DNA of 64,000 bases, from the NCBI GenBank assembly GCA_037976565.1, contig CP137682.1:186001-250000 (forward strand). Reading direction: 5' to 3'. This stretch comes from Mesocentrotus franciscanus. Its lineage: Eukaryota; Echinodermata; Echinoidea; Camarodonta; Strongylocentrotidae. Each line of letters begins with the position of its first letter. The stretch's first letter is position 1. Of the stretch, positions 36,011 to 47,516 are shown one piece after another. Both the position numbers and the translations under genes were made by a program. The notes below the pieces were generated by a model. The model saw only the letters and a program-made list of their open reading frames with translations. It did no database searches and was not told the origin of the DNA.

Positions 36011-37029
36011 GTACCCGCACAACAGTCAACGCACGAACGACGCTAATATATTGTCTGGCAATCAAATAAAAATATGCGAAACAGGTCCTTTACTATGTGA
36101 TTCAAATATTATTTTGTGTAAAATGAGATATTTTATAAGACCAGAGAAATAAGTGTAAATTTATTCTGTGCTTTTCATGATATCTTTAGTTTTGATGTAC
36201 TATTTTTAAATCATCGTCGTGAAATCAAGTCTGTGTGGCGATGTCACTTTTTTATTATTTTTTTAATAATTATTTTTATTTCCATCATTCACAGGTGTTA
36301 CAAATAAATATTTGATAAACATACACCAAAAATTGATAATCACACCCTACTTGAAATCACTCATTGTAGGACATGGCTGTTAACGCATCGGGACATAATA
36401 TTGTGAGCAGCGGATGGCAGTTTACGTACAAAATTGAAGCAGTGTAGGTAGAATATCCTGCATTTAAATGTCTCAGGGGCTGTCGGTCTAGGGGACATTT
36501 CAGAATGTTTCGTCTCGTGGAAGCCATTCTACTAAGATGTCCTCAAAATTTATTTCAAATTACACAGTCAGACACAACTTCGTAAAACCGAGCACAATAG
36601 ATATAGAACCTCCAAAGTTCATTGCGAGGCAAATCTTGGTAAGTAAACCTGCTCTTGATATATATTTTTTAATTTAAAAAAGAATGCTGCGTGTTAATTT
36701 TTTTTTTTAAAGACCTTAAACGGTTTGACATATGGTATAAATATATTTTAGTGACTGGATTTTTTTCTTCAAAGTCCTTGAATGATTAGTCATACAATAT
36801 AACTTCATTTGAATGAAAAACGTTTGAAAAAAAAATATATATCCCCGGCATTATAATTTTTTTAATGTAGATCATGGTCGACGATGCAAGATTTCCCCAT
36901 GCCTTTTGTACACACTGCCTCGCACTGAACTATAAGGGCTCTATTTTCATAGTGCGTCATACGCCGTTTTCGGCGTATTTACCTGTGCTCAGTTTTCCGA
37001 AGTTGTATCTGACTGACATAGTAGCTTAC

Positions 37030-37179
37030 TTTTTGTTCACCACATTGTGGTCCCAAAGCGTAAGTCCATGTCACGTTATCCAGCGAATAGGACACCTTGA
37101 CAGACGTAACCCATTGTACCACAACGTATCTGCCTTGTACGATAACACCAGTGACGGTAGAGGTCTTTCCAAGATCTAT
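37030..37179 (-). CDS. EGF-SRCR-F5/8C protein, exon in second F5/8C domain (middle)
   Basis: Minus strand: acceptor GACGAGTCAG, then 50 codons IDLGKTSTVTGVIVQGRYVV, VQWVTSVKVSYSLDNVTWTY and ALGPQCGEQK, then donor GTAAGC. IDLGK-xxVTGVxxQG and WVTSxKVSYSLDNVTW are textbook F5/8C core. The domain is known to bind phospholipids or glycans through loops; the ligand here is unknown. An unpaired Cys sits in ALGPQCG. Phase 0 at both ends joins KWVK to the left neighbour and VYAANY to the right. Confidence 0.93.
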
Positions 37180-37656
37180 CTGACTCGTCAGTGCGTTAAT
37201 AGAAGTAAGAGTTATTAACAAGTAACCAATAAATAAATGAATATGAATATAATATATAATGAAAGAAATTTGACAAACGCAAACAACTTTGCAAACAATG
37301 ACTCTCTTATAAATATTATCCAAAGTCCTTTGGAAGCGCATGGAGACGTTAATATGTGCTTTACTACAACGAAATATTATAATTCGAGAATAATGGTGCG
37401 TAGCTTTATCAAAGTTTCCCATTGCTGACCTCCCTTTTTGGATTGGGTTAGAACGCCAATACCATAACTACTGGATCACGGAGACGGGTCAGTAGTTTCG
37501 ACGAAACCAGATTCAGTTGACTGACCGTTTGAAAAAAAAAGTCTAACTTCTTTGTCGGGGGGAGGGGGGGGGTGGGCAGGTGACTTCTTAATAATGACGA
37601 GCCCTGTGCTTCAGTTGGAACCTATCTTTGAGCATGAATACATGCATGCTAATTCA

Positions 37657-37717
37657 CTCGATATATATATATTCATATATATAATGTGTGTGTGTTAATT
37701 ACGTGTGTGTGTGTAAG
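37657..37717. repeat. TA and TG microsatellites
   Basis: Short TATATA run then GTGTGT runs within the intron. Confidence 0.6.
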
Positions 37718-38193
37718 ATGACGACGAAAAGAAGATATGAAGAAGAGATGTTTCATGCTTTAAATCAACAGTTTTCATTAGGTCACACATGTTCCCTATT
37801 AAACATCTGTATTAAGTGATCAAGACCCAAAACTAAGAATATAGTTCTCTATAGCGTTTTCAACTCTCCAGGGCAATGCGAAACTAGTTCATCAGTAGTT
37901 AACTAATACCCATGGAAACGCTTTACAGCTCAAAGAAATATCTTTGCAAAAAGTCTAAACACGTCACAAATACGTATACATGTAGTTACAAGCAAATACT
38001 TGCTTTCAAAGCAGTAGGGGATGATAAATCATCAATGATCATATTCCATCTTAGGGTTAGGGTGAGATAGTGCTAGGTCTGCTGTTGAAGTTAAGAATTC
38101 GGTAAGCGTACAACCTTCAGGGAGAACGGAAAATGCTGATGTGGCTTCCTGGGTGAACAAAATCGTTATTATAATTAGTGTTATCGAAGTCAC

Positions 38194-38408
38194 CTTGACC
38201 CATTTATCTAAGTCATCATTCCTGGCAATCCATGCTTCATTTACGTTTACCGACACTCCGCCGTTCAATCTTCCATCTGATGCAGTGTAAAGACCATTAT
38301 AATTCGATGAGGAGGTGAGACTAGAGTCTGGGATTCGTCCATCTTCGACTCCCATTCCTTCCCCTCGGATAGGACGTGAACAGCTAACTTCATCCTGGTT
38401 CATCGCAG
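38194..38408 (-). CDS. EGF-SRCR-F5/8C protein, exon starting second F5/8C domain
   Basis: Minus strand: acceptor TTTTCAG, then completing an Ala codon with the leftover G of the exon at 47517, reading AMNQDEVSCSRPIRGEGMGV, EDGRIPDSSLTSSSNYNG, LYTASDGRLNG and ARNDDLDKWVK, then donor GTGACT. CSRP--GMGVEDGRIPDSSLTSSS is the conserved opening of F5/8C domains, with the first bracket Cys present. Ends in phase 0, exactly before IDLGK. The first F5/8C domain has no intron at this place. Confidence 0.93.
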
Positions 38409-38817
38409 CTGAAAACAACAAAAGTAAAAACTAACTATATCAGGGTATAAAAGTGCCCTATTAGATATTTTATGAATTAGAAGTTAGTTGCTAATACAGT
38501 TTTCAGAAAACCAAACTCTTTACCTCCTTAATATAGTTCAACCACTGCGAGAACACCACATGCGTGCATCATAGGCATATACCTACAACTCACCTCCTGC
38601 TAACTGGACATGGACACAAGTGACCTTTCAAAATACCGCCCCTTAGCAACAATAGAACGAACTAGAACTTAATTAGGACTAGCCAAAAATTATTCTGTTT
38701 TTAGTTGATTTGGCAATTTGACTAAGGCATTAGCTTTGTAAGTGTCGTGTTTTCTATCGAAACCTCGGTTTTAACTGTTCGATTATGACACCTGCATAGC
38801 TAGCTACTAAGTGTTTT

Positions 38818-39110
38818 GGACTGGTGGATAAGCCACCGGACTGAAGATCACAGGGGTCCGCAGTTCAATTATCTGCCCGACACAAGTTTCATGTAGCAAA
38901 ACATTAATCTATACATTCCCAGGTGTGAATGGGTACCTGATATGTTTCAGCGCTAGTTACTTTGGTGGCTCGGGCCGCTCGGCTATAACCAAGGTAATAA
39001 TGTCTAGTGCCGTGAGCATCTCAGCGTGACGTGTGTGTCTGCAAAAGTATCTTTCCGCTATACCGTAACCTAACGCCTAAGTAGCTGAACAAATTCACTT
39101 CAGCGGACAC
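38818..39110 (+). mobile_element. tRNA-derived SINE
   Basis: Head reads ggactggtggataagccacc (A-box-like) and gtccgcagttcaattatctg (degenerate B box), followed by a body with tgggtacctgatatgttt. Not a functional tRNA. Lies in the intron between F5/8C exons. Confidence 0.65.
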
Positions 39111-39193
39111 GTTATTAACCCACTGATACACACTGTAACAGTTGAAGAGCAAACGCTAACCGTGATTTGAAGCGCAACACACGCGAACCATTA

Positions 39194-39405
39194 GGGCGCT
39201 TTCGCAACGCGACGTAGAGCAAAGAGTACGGTAACGCGAGCGAAAAAAACAATCTGCGCATGCGCGAATCTGAAATTTCCGCGTCTTGTCGATTTTCACA
39301 ACCGTACGCGGCAATGATAGCGTTCGTTCCCTAAACGCGACGGGAGAGCTGTATCGCTGTAATTCTCCCGTAGTCTATGCTTCCGTCGCGTTTGCGAAAG
39401 CGCCC
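39194..39405. mobile_element. GC-rich MITE, TA target
   Basis: Left GGGCGCTTTCGCAACGCGAC and right GTCGCGTTTGCGAAAGCGCCC pair except for one base; both are flanked by TA. The interior includes a TGCGCATGCGC (NRF1-like) palindrome. Confidence 0.85.
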
Positions 39406-39569
39406 TAGTATGGTGGTCCCGACGGGACATCGCGAATCACAACCTTTGTTGTGAAATTGATGAAATATGTGACAAATCGCATATTTTGATACGCGACAGA
39501 ATATGCACCTTATCGCATATTTTGTAACGAATTTTTGTATTGCTTTAGTTATCTTCTACCCATTCTTTT

Positions 39570-39775
39570 TCAGTCAGGTGGCGCTAGCTGCGCTGCTGTG
39601 GCCATCACAAGTTTACGCCATCCTTCTCTGTCTGCTGTTGCTCTCGTTGCCTCTGACAGCTTTTTCCCTGTCCATATGTTGATGTCTTTGAACCAGGAAA
39701 TAGCAGGTCTGCCTCTTCTTCGCCTGGCTTCCACTGTTCCTGTTATAAGGGACTTTCTAAAACCATCTCTCCTTA
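39570..39775 (-). pseudogene. RTE ORF2 C-terminus (3' piece after insertion)
   Basis: Reads RRDGFRKSLITGTVEARRRR, GRPAISWFKDINIWTG and EGWRKLVMATAAQLAPPD, then stop at 39570-39572. GRP-SWF-DI-WTG and the WR-V--TAA tail are the characteristic end of RTE ORF2. It is separated from the rest of the ORF by the W1 element. Confidence 0.85.
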
Positions 39776-40411
39776 AGCTATGGTCACAACCCCAAAAAGT
39801 AGGCTGCTCGGCGGCCGGGCGGCGATTTTTTTTTTTAGCCAATTTTGCCCGGGCATCGAGCGGCGGCCGCCCGGGCACCGACCTAATCGAGCAATCGCCG
39901 TCGAGCAATTTAGGTCAAAAAATTGAAGCCGCTAGGACAAAGGCTGACGATCGGTCGCAGCCAGGTCGCCGCTGGGAGATTAGTCGGTCACTGCCGGGAC
40001 GCCGCGGGAAGGAGCTCCCCGATTTCTCCCATTTTTGACCTAAAATCGACTGGCGACCGACGGGAAATCGACAGGGCACCGCCCCTGGCATCGCTGGGGC
40101 TCTACAGCCTGCTCGACTTCTCCAATTTCTTTAAAATCAGCCGGTGGCCGGTTGGAGAACGCCCGGAAATCGGTGGGTCATCAGTCGGTCACTGCCGGGA
40201 CCCCACGGGGAGAAGCTCCCCGATTTCGCCCAGTTTTGACCTCAAATCGACTGGCGACCAACGGGAAATCGACAGGGCACCGCCCCTGGCATCGCTGGGG
40301 CTCTACAGCCTGCTCGACTTCTCCAAAAATCGTTGGGCGATGCCTAAATTTCAGCGGCGACCAAGCAGGCTACAAATCGGTCGGTCGCCGCTCTGAGTTG
40401 TGACCATAGCA
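39776..40411. mobile_element. GC-rich TIR element, family W1, copy 2 (nested in RTE)
   Basis: Begins AGCTATGGTCACAAC and ends GTTGTGACCATAGCA, with TTA to the left and TAA to the right. Inserted into the RTE between FFGHV (right side) and RRDGF (left side), so it is younger than the LINE. It has an internal tandem duplication of about 200 bp (units at 39982 and 40183) not seen in copy 1 at 5653-6200. Open frames inside are GC-rich shadows. Confidence 0.88.
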
Positions 40412-41785
40412 TAACTACATGGCCAAAAAACTGCAGTTTCCTTCTGGCAATACTCTTTCTGAGCAACATCTCTGTATCCAGCTTGTCCAGTACCCATCAG
40501 TTTGTTCTTCTGTCTGTCCACGGAACCCTCAGTATTCGCCGATACACCCACATTTCAAACGCATCTACTCTCTTTTCATCTCTTTTGGTCATGGCCCATG
40601 TCTCACTTCCGTATATGTAGCAATGGGAAATATAGATGTCAGTGCTATCTTTAACTTTAAACTGTTATTTATTCCCCTGCTTCTCCAGATATTCGCCATT
40701 TTCTGAGTTGCATTCCTTGCTATTGCAAATCTCCTTTTGATTTCTTTCTCACTTGATCCTTTAGCGCTAACAAGTGATCCCAGGTATATGAAATCCTGGA
40801 CTTCAGCAATTTTTTCTCCATCCAAAATAAAATCATTAAAATCTCTTCGGTTCCTGTCTATTACTAATATCTTTGTCTTCTGTGTGTTTAAGAGGAGATT
40901 CTTTTCATAACTGGCCTGTTTTGTTCTTCTCAGCATGTCCAGCAGCTCTTCCCTGCTGGTACATATTAAATTTGTATCATCTGCATACCTGAGATTGTGC
41001 CTTCTCTGTCCTCCAATTTTTACTCCGCCTTCAAAACCTTCAGCCACAGTTCGTATTATATCTTCCGAGTAAATATTAAATAGGTCTGGAGACAATATAC
41101 ATCCTTGCCTGACACCTCTTTCTATCGGAAACCACTCAGTATCACCAACACTAGTCCGAACAGCTGCTTCTTGATCTTCATAAAGCTTGGTTATTAATCT
41201 TACCAGGTGTGCTGGGAATCCCATTGTGTACATATCATCCCACAACATCTTGTGATCTGCACAGTCAAAAGCCTTTGCATAATCTATGAAACACAGGTAT
41301 AAAGGCATGTTATGTTTTCTACATGTTTCTATTATCATCCTGATATTTGCAATTTGATCTCTAGTACCTTTGCCAGGCACAAAGCCCGCTTGCTCCTCTG
41401 GCATTTCATCCATGTACCTCATTTTCATCCTGCCAATGATGACCTTTAAGAGTATTTTACTCGCATGGACAAGAAGACTGATAGTTCTATAATTAGAACA
41501 TTCTGTTTGGTTGCCTTTCTTAGGTAAAGGTATGAAAATAGCTCTGCACCAGTCTTTGGGCCATTCTTCATTCTCCCATATCTTGATACATAGCCGCCAT
41601 AAGAGATCAATACCTCTTTCACCTGTTGCTTTCCATACTTCAATAGGTATATTATCCATTCCAGGAGATTTACCATTATCTATATGGGTCAGAGCCCATT
41701 CAACTTCCGATCCCAGTGGAGGTGGTTCTCTGTCTTCCCCAACCGGTCTGTTGTCTCTCTGACATGCCTCACTACTGCTGTACAA
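40412..41785 (-). pseudogene. RTE reverse transcriptase region
   Basis: From 41785 downward the frame reads WALTHIDNGKSPGMDNIPIE (RT1), PLPKKGNQTECSNYRTISLL (RT2), YLCFIDYAKAFDCADHKMLW (RT3), ERGVRQGCILSPDLFNIYSE (RT4) and NLRYADDTNLICTS (catalytic YADD, RT5), then FIYLGSLVSAKGSSEKEI. A frameshift near 40600 moves the reading on to LDKLDTEMLLRKSIARRKLQ before the W1 insertion. All core RT motifs remain intact, so the decay is modest. Confidence 0.88.
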
Positions 41786-41918
41786 ATCCCTGCATTACTC
41801 TGCCCATCTCTGTTTTATGTCCATTTCCTCTGTCAGAGTTTTTCCATTTTTGAGATTCACAACATTAGTCTCTTGCTACTGTCTCCAGTAATCTCTTTTA
41901 CAAGTTTGAAAACTTTCT

Positions 41919-43262
41919 TCATGTTGTGCTTCTTTGCTGCATTTCCCATTTTCCTTCTGGGAATGCTCTTTTATCTTCACATGCTTTTTGGTTGAATTCC
42001 TTATTGAGTTGTCTCCAATCTGCGTGTCTCCCTTCTGATTTTGCTTGCCTTCTTTTACCTGCAATTTCAATTGTTCTAGTTGTTAGCCATGCCTGTTTTT
42101 GCCTTTTCTTCCGTGGGATGTATTCCTGAGCAGTCTTTTTCAGTATATCTGCTGTGCTTGCCCACAGCACTTCTGGCTTCACATCTTCTTCTGCCAGTTG
42201 TAGAAGTGGCTGGAATCTGTTACCAATCTCAGTAGTGAATTGTGCTGGTATATTCATCACATCAAACCAGAGTGGCTGAGCAGTTATCTTCTTCTTTTTT
42301 AATTTAACAAGCAACATTTGGTAGTCACTACCACAATCGGCACTTGGTCTTGTCTTAACATCCTGTAAAGTTGACCTCCACCTTCTTTTAATAATGATAT
42401 AATCTATCTGGTTCTTCACTCTATCTCCAGGACTTCTCCAGGTCCAGAGTCGCCTCTTGTGATGTTGAAACATGGTATTGCCAATTACTAAGTCATTTGC
42501 AATGCAAAACTCAACAAGCCTGTCTCCACGCTCATTTCTTTCACCTAAACCAAATTTTCCAATATTGCAAGTATCTCTGCCATCCTTTCCCACTTTGGCA
42601 TTACAGTCTCCAATTATCATAGTGATATCCCTCCCCGAGATACTGTCCAGGGTATCTTGTAAGACTCCATAAAAGTTGTCAATTTCTCCCTCAGTAGCAT
42701 CTGTTGTTGGGGCATATACTTGAACTACTGTGATGTTCATGGGATGTGCCTTCATCCTTATAGTAATGATCATATCGTTAACAGGGTTGTATCCCATCAC
42801 TGCCTTTGACGTCTCTTTATTGATGATAAATCCAACACCACTACGTCTTCGTCCAGACTCCCTTCCAGAATAGTAAACTGTTTCACCTCCATCTGTATGA
42901 AACCGTCCTTGGCCAAGCCACCAGTGCTCAGCTACTCCTACTATGTGTACATTACATCTTAACATTTCATCGAGTACCACATCAAGCTTTCCCGTTGTAA
43001 GTCCTCTAACATTCCAAGTTGCCACACTTATAGCTCGCCGTAGAGGTATGTTGCTCTGTTCCAGTCCAGAGGCATCAGGGACAGGGCTTCCTGGATCAGG
43101 GTTTGGCCTTGTTCTATCATTATAACTAGACGTAATTGGTGCATCATTCCTCTCTTCCACAGCAGAATTTGAAGTATCCTTCAGCCTGCAGGGTCCACCG
43201 TTGGATATTATTGTTACTTGCTCTTTTCTATGGTGTATTCTCATGATGACAAACTCGACCAA
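41919..43262 (-). pseudogene. RTE endonuclease ORF
   Basis: About 447 codons. Near residue 80 it reads ISVATWNVRGLTTGKLD (start of the AP-endonuclease fold), then VGVAEHWW, GVGFIINKE, VVQVYAPTTD, MIIGDCNAKVG and near the end NQIDYIII and DCGSDYQMLLVKL, the N-W-R, E-, GD-N and SD- motifs of an EEP nuclease. Database entries for such proteins are often mislabelled 'craniofacial development protein'. The frame breaks just before the RT region. Confidence 0.9.
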
Positions 43263-43589
43263 ATTGATGGTGGGTGGTCAGGTCCTTCCAAGGTGTTTTT
43301 ATCGAGACACCATCTCTAGCTAGCTGGCCATTGACTCAATGAGTTCCTCCGCCCTTTTATGGGTCTTATTTTTCTTCCCACTGGGTTGCTAGCCACCCTC
43401 CTCACCAGTTGCCTGGTGGGGGGACCGATTTAGTCGCCGGTTGCCCGACCATGGAACAGGTAGTACTGGTTTACATGCAGGGGCGTAGACAACGGGGATG
43501 AGGATGCATCCCCCACCTCACAAGGTGGGGGATGGCATGTACAATCATCCCCCCCAGGTTTTGGGGAATGATATTTGCTTACTTAATAA

Positions 43590-43690
43590 GTCATAATGAT
43601 GATAATAATAGTAATAATAATAATGATAACAATTATAATATTAATAATAATAATAATTATGAGGATGATAATAATAATCCTCATCATTAT
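43590..43690. repeat. AAT-type microsatellite
   Basis: Imperfect AAT/GAT run inside H3. Confidence 0.85.
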
Positions 43691-44254
43691 TGTTATCGTT
43701 ATTTTCTCAAGTCGGTTTTTATTGAAATACATGTGTGGTCTGGCCCACTCGTGTTATAGGCATTATACATTGTGTGCAAAATGCATCAGCGCAATCTAAA
43801 ACAGAATAGAAAATGAATGTGATACAACAGTATACATAATAATTTGTGACAGAGAGTACCATACTACTATCTTTATAACAAGTATTATTCAAACAAACAT
43901 ATATAATTATGTATAATCATGAATTGTTCAACTTCATGCTCCCACTATATGACTATTGTTACACTAATACTGATATCAGGACTGACTGGTATACATTAGT
44001 TTGTTGTTAAGCTTGCAGCAGCTACATCTTTTCGGTATTGTTAACTATTTATTTATTTTTGTTTTATTTAAGATGCACTTTGTTTTGTATTCATTTAAAG
44101 TATGTTGATTGATGCATGAAGACATAAGTTTGAAATGTTTAAAGAAGTTTGTTTCATGTAAAGCGCAGTGTGAATTTACCCTGTCTTGAAATGCGAGATA
44201 AAAGGAACCTATTAGTATTAGCATTATTATTTGTATTAGTATTATTTTTTATTT

Positions 44255-44255
44255 T

Positions 44256-44313
<58 letters not shown>

Positions 44314-44325
44314 TACTATTATAAG
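44255..44325. repeat. ATT microsatellite
   Basis: About 70 bp of nearly perfect ATT triplets; the poly-Tyr ORF over it is an artefact. Confidence 0.95.
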
Positions 44326-44869
44326 ACTGAGATCAAATAGAAGTAAATAATGCCCTAATTTGAAACGATGCAATGCCGTTATGGTTCCGATTTCTTCACA
44401 AACTTACAAAGCAGTATTGTTACTCCATGGATCATAGTGATACTGTTTATGTTTTTTGTATCTGTATGTTAATGAGCCGCCAGCCAATATCCATCTATGG
44501 ATACTATGCCTGTTTCTTTGAGGTAAAAAAAGCATAGTATGTACGTATTCATTATGCTTTATAATGAACAGACATATTGTTCAAAGTTTAATCGTTATTT
44601 GTTTGTTGTTTATGTGTTCTATTCACAAATGGCCACAGAGGCTGTTTTCATTCATAACCACATACCCCTATCAAGACAACAAAGACTATACCTGCGTGTA
44701 CACAGTTGACATTGGTTTTTTTCTGAAGAGGTGTAACAGCAAAATTCACAGAGATAAATAAATACGTAGTGTGGTTCAATATGCAATACTATGTGTCAGT
44801 CCATTCTGTATTCGTATGCCACGGTGTGTAGATCTTGTCGATGTATGTCTGTCCATTCAAGGCGTAGTA

Positions 44870-44930
44870 TGTGTGTGCGTGTGTGTGTGTGAGTATGTGT
44901 GTGTGTGCGTGCACGCTTGTGTGTGTTATT
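44870..44930. repeat. GT microsatellite
   Basis: Interrupted GTGTGT run inside H3. Confidence 0.8.
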
Positions 44931-45229
44931 TTACCTCATTAAGTATGCATCAGATTGCACGATTTCAAGTTCAAAATTGCAAAAGCTCCCTACCGTGGGA
45001 GGGGGGACACCCCCTCCCACACCCTCCCCCCGCTCGGTCGCTTCGCTCCCTCGCTCGGGCGCTTCGCGCCCTCACTAGCGTTGGCAGCCCAGTCATCCCC
45101 CCAGGTGTACGAACCTGTCTACGCCACTGTTTACATGTTACCAGTAGTAGACCAATAAAGTCTAACCTGACTACCCATACAATTTCTTAAAAATTGGGAA
45201 GGGAGTGCAATTGATAGCTACGTACTACC

Positions 45230-45626
45230 TTTAAAGAGAAGGTTGAGTTCTGGGAAGAGGTGAAAAATAAAATGTGAGCGTTATCATTGTTATTATGCAA
45301 GTGTAGAAGAACATCAGATAAAAAAAAAATGTTCCCTGAAAAGCATGGCTCCTCAAATGCCTTAATATTCTAAATATGGCATGTAACAGCATACAAATCG
45401 GGACGGATTTTATGCCACATGTTCGTGTAGTCCCATATACATATTTCTGTGTACAGTGCGTGTAACTTTTCCAAGACTGGGCCAAATTTCTTATCATTTT
45501 GATGATTCCAGAACCTTGCAGTACACACCAATACTTATATGCTAGATGATCAACCTTTTCTGATCGATTCCACAGAATTTCTTTCACAATGCAATCGCAT
45601 GACCAGAACTCAACTTTATCTTTAAA
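45230..45626. mobile_element. TTAA-type MITE, family T5 copy 2
   Basis: Left TTTAAAGAGAAGGTTGAG, right CTCAACTTTATCTTTAAA. Interior right part matches copy 1 (34465-34883) closely, but both arms carry GTTGAG/CTCAAC where copy 1 has GACCAG/CTGGTC. Confidence 0.9.
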
Positions 45627-45702
45627 GAATAGCCACTGGGGCTTGGTTGTTGTCATAGGTTATAATATAGTTAACGGAATGTTGTCTGATTGTAAAACAC
45701 AA

Positions 45703-46534
45703 GCCCCTGACAAGCGCGTAGCCAGGATTTTATTTTAGGGGGGGCGGTAGTGAGCACGCGAAGCGTGCGAATAACTTACAGAGCGCGCGAAGCGCGCTCC
45801 CTAGGGGGGTGGGTGCAGGGAGGGGGGAGTTTCCCCTTTGACAGCTTTGACGTTTAATTAAATTGTTAGAGAAAGACGATTCGTTGTACCGTTCTCGGCT
45901 CTTAATCCTTGTCTAAATTCAGTTTCCCTCTCCCGCGCGAAGCGCGGAAGCTTTGACGTTTCATTAAATTATTAGAGAAAGAAGATGTATTCGTTGTATA
46001 CCGTTCTCGACTCTTAATCCTTCTCTCGCGCGAAGCGCGGAAGCTTTGAGTTTCATTAAATTGTTAGAGAAAGAAGACGATTCGTTGTACCGTTCTCGGC
46101 TTTTAATCCTTGTCTGAATTCAGTTTCGATCCGCGCGAAGCGCGGAAGCTTTGACGTTTCATTTAATTGTTAGAGGAAGAAGACGATTCGTTGTGCCGTT
46201 CTCGACCCTTAATCCTTGTCTGAATTCAGTCCTCCCCCCCCCTCCTGCGCGAAGCGCGGAAGGCTGAAGCTATGACGTTTCATCAAATTATTACAGAAAG
46301 AAGACGATTAGGTGTGGCCGTTCTCGACTCTTAATCCTTCTCCCGAGCGAAGCGCGGAAGTATTGACGTTTCAGAAAAATTAATAGAGAAGATGACGATT
46401 CGTTGTACCGTGCTCCTTTTTCTTCCTACGTCCTCTTCCTTTTTTCTCTTCTCTTTTTTTTTTTTTTTTTTGCCGGCGTTTTAGGGGGCGACCGCCCCAC
46501 CGCCCCCCCCCCTGGCTACGCGCCTGGCCCCTGA
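45703..46534. mobile_element. hAT-like element H2 with internal satellite and 8-bp target duplication
   Basis: GCCCCTGA is duplicated at 45703-45710 and 46527-46534. The element (45711-46526) begins CAAGCGCGTAGCCAGG and ends with the inverse of CAGGCGCGTAGCCAGG (15 of 16 match). The interior is a satellite of about six units of roughly 75-115 bp, each with GCGCGAAGCGCGGAAGCTTTG and a ctcttaatccttgtctgaat spacer. No transposase. Confidence 0.92.
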
Positions 46535-46696
46535 CACATATATAGAAAGCAATATCCATGATCATTCCCTTTTCTGGATCTAAGTGATTTTTTTTCCTTA
46601 ACCTCGGACAGGCGAACCTCCAAGAAATCCAAGAAAGGTTATCATATATTCGGGATGGAAAAAAGCCACAGATTTTAAGTGATATCCTGGCATAAA

Positions 46697-46965
46697 GTAT
46701 TCACCTAAATCGCAAGAATTGAGTTTGGAAATTCTTTTTTTCAGCTTATGAGGGGGTACATCCGCCCTCAATCACCCCTTGTCCGCCCAGAAAGTATGCA
46801 AAAAATCGCACGAATCGATTTTGAAAATTTGTTTATTCTTCAGCTTATGATAGGGGCACATCCTCCCTTAATCATCGCCCGTCCGCCCCAAATCGCACGA
46901 ATTGAGTTTAAAAATTGCTTTATTCTTCAGATTCTAGGGGGGCACATCCCCCTCATACAACAGCC
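46697..46965. repeat. Three-unit tandem repeat, period about 95 bp
   Basis: Units share attcttcagcttatgagggg, a ccgcccyaaatcgcacgaat stretch and a poly-C-rich 'cacatcccccctcat' stretch. Confidence 0.75.
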
Positions 46966-47516
46966 CCCCCCCCTCCTGTTATCGCCGCTAAAAAAAACTC
47001 AGGAATTGGGCACCCCCTCTTCTGATCCGTTTGCTCTAAAATTGTAACAGGGTTATTTTCATGCCAAAGAGCTTCAACGATGTAATGTCATCAAAATTGG
47101 GGAGGGTGTGCAAATGAGGGCTCATACCTTTAATATGGCTGTAACTGTGATGCATGGATTGCTGGACACTGGTCAGTTTCTCATTACGCCTCCGCGCGTG
47201 CCGATAGCACGTACGATACGACCGCGATGCCCGTTCGCTGAAGTGAACTTCTTTTTCAGAAACTTAGGCGTCGGGTTACAATTTAGCAGAGTTTTTACTT
47301 GAGCAGCTTAACAAACGTAACATATGGGAGCGCTTTTTTAAAAGTGATAAATCCTTGATTAAGTGGCCCAAACATGTGGATCAATGTGTGGATCACTTGT
47401 ATAACTGTAATGAAAGGCGCTTCATGAAATACCTTTTTAAATTGGTCAAATATAATATTATTCCATTCCTTCTTTTCCTTCTGTTTTATTTTTAATAAGA
47501 ATGCAGCCGTACCTAC

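Larger units (their letters stand above)
39540..43440 (-). mobile_element. RTE-clade LINE, degenerate, interrupted by a TIR element
   Basis: Minus strand, 5' to 3': 5' leader (about 43440-43263), endonuclease ORF (43262-41919), a linker with frameshifts and an in-frame TAA (E-stop-CRDLYSSSE), reverse transcriptase ORF (41785 to about 40412), inserted W1 element (39776-40411), then the C-terminal part (39775-39570) with GRPAISWFKDI and EGWRKLVMATAAQ ending in a stop. The order and wording are those of RTE-like LINEs. Frameshift, stop and insertion make it dead. It lies antisense-neutral, in the same direction as the host F5/8C gene, inside its intron. Confidence 0.88.
43470..45137. mobile_element. 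hAT-like element H3 with 8-bp target duplication
   Basis: TTTACATG flanks the element on both sides (43470-43477 and 45130-45137). The element itself is 43478-45129; left end CAGGGGCGTAGACAACGGGG, right end the inverse of CAGTGGCGTAGACAGG, so the 15-bp termini match at 13-14 positions. Interior includes two triplet microsatellites and, near the right end, a GC-rich word-like stretch (cgctcggtcgcttcgctccc). No transposase. It lies immediately beyond the 5' end of the RTE LINE. Confidence 0.85.

Noticed and set aside
39923..40403. 157-codon plus-strand frame with internally repeated peptide
   Set aside because: It is the GC-rich interior of the W1 element and mirrors its 200-bp DNA duplication; copy 1 at 5653-6200 does not keep the frame.
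44149..44340. Frame with a poly-tyrosine run
   Set aside because: It is a translated ATT microsatellite.
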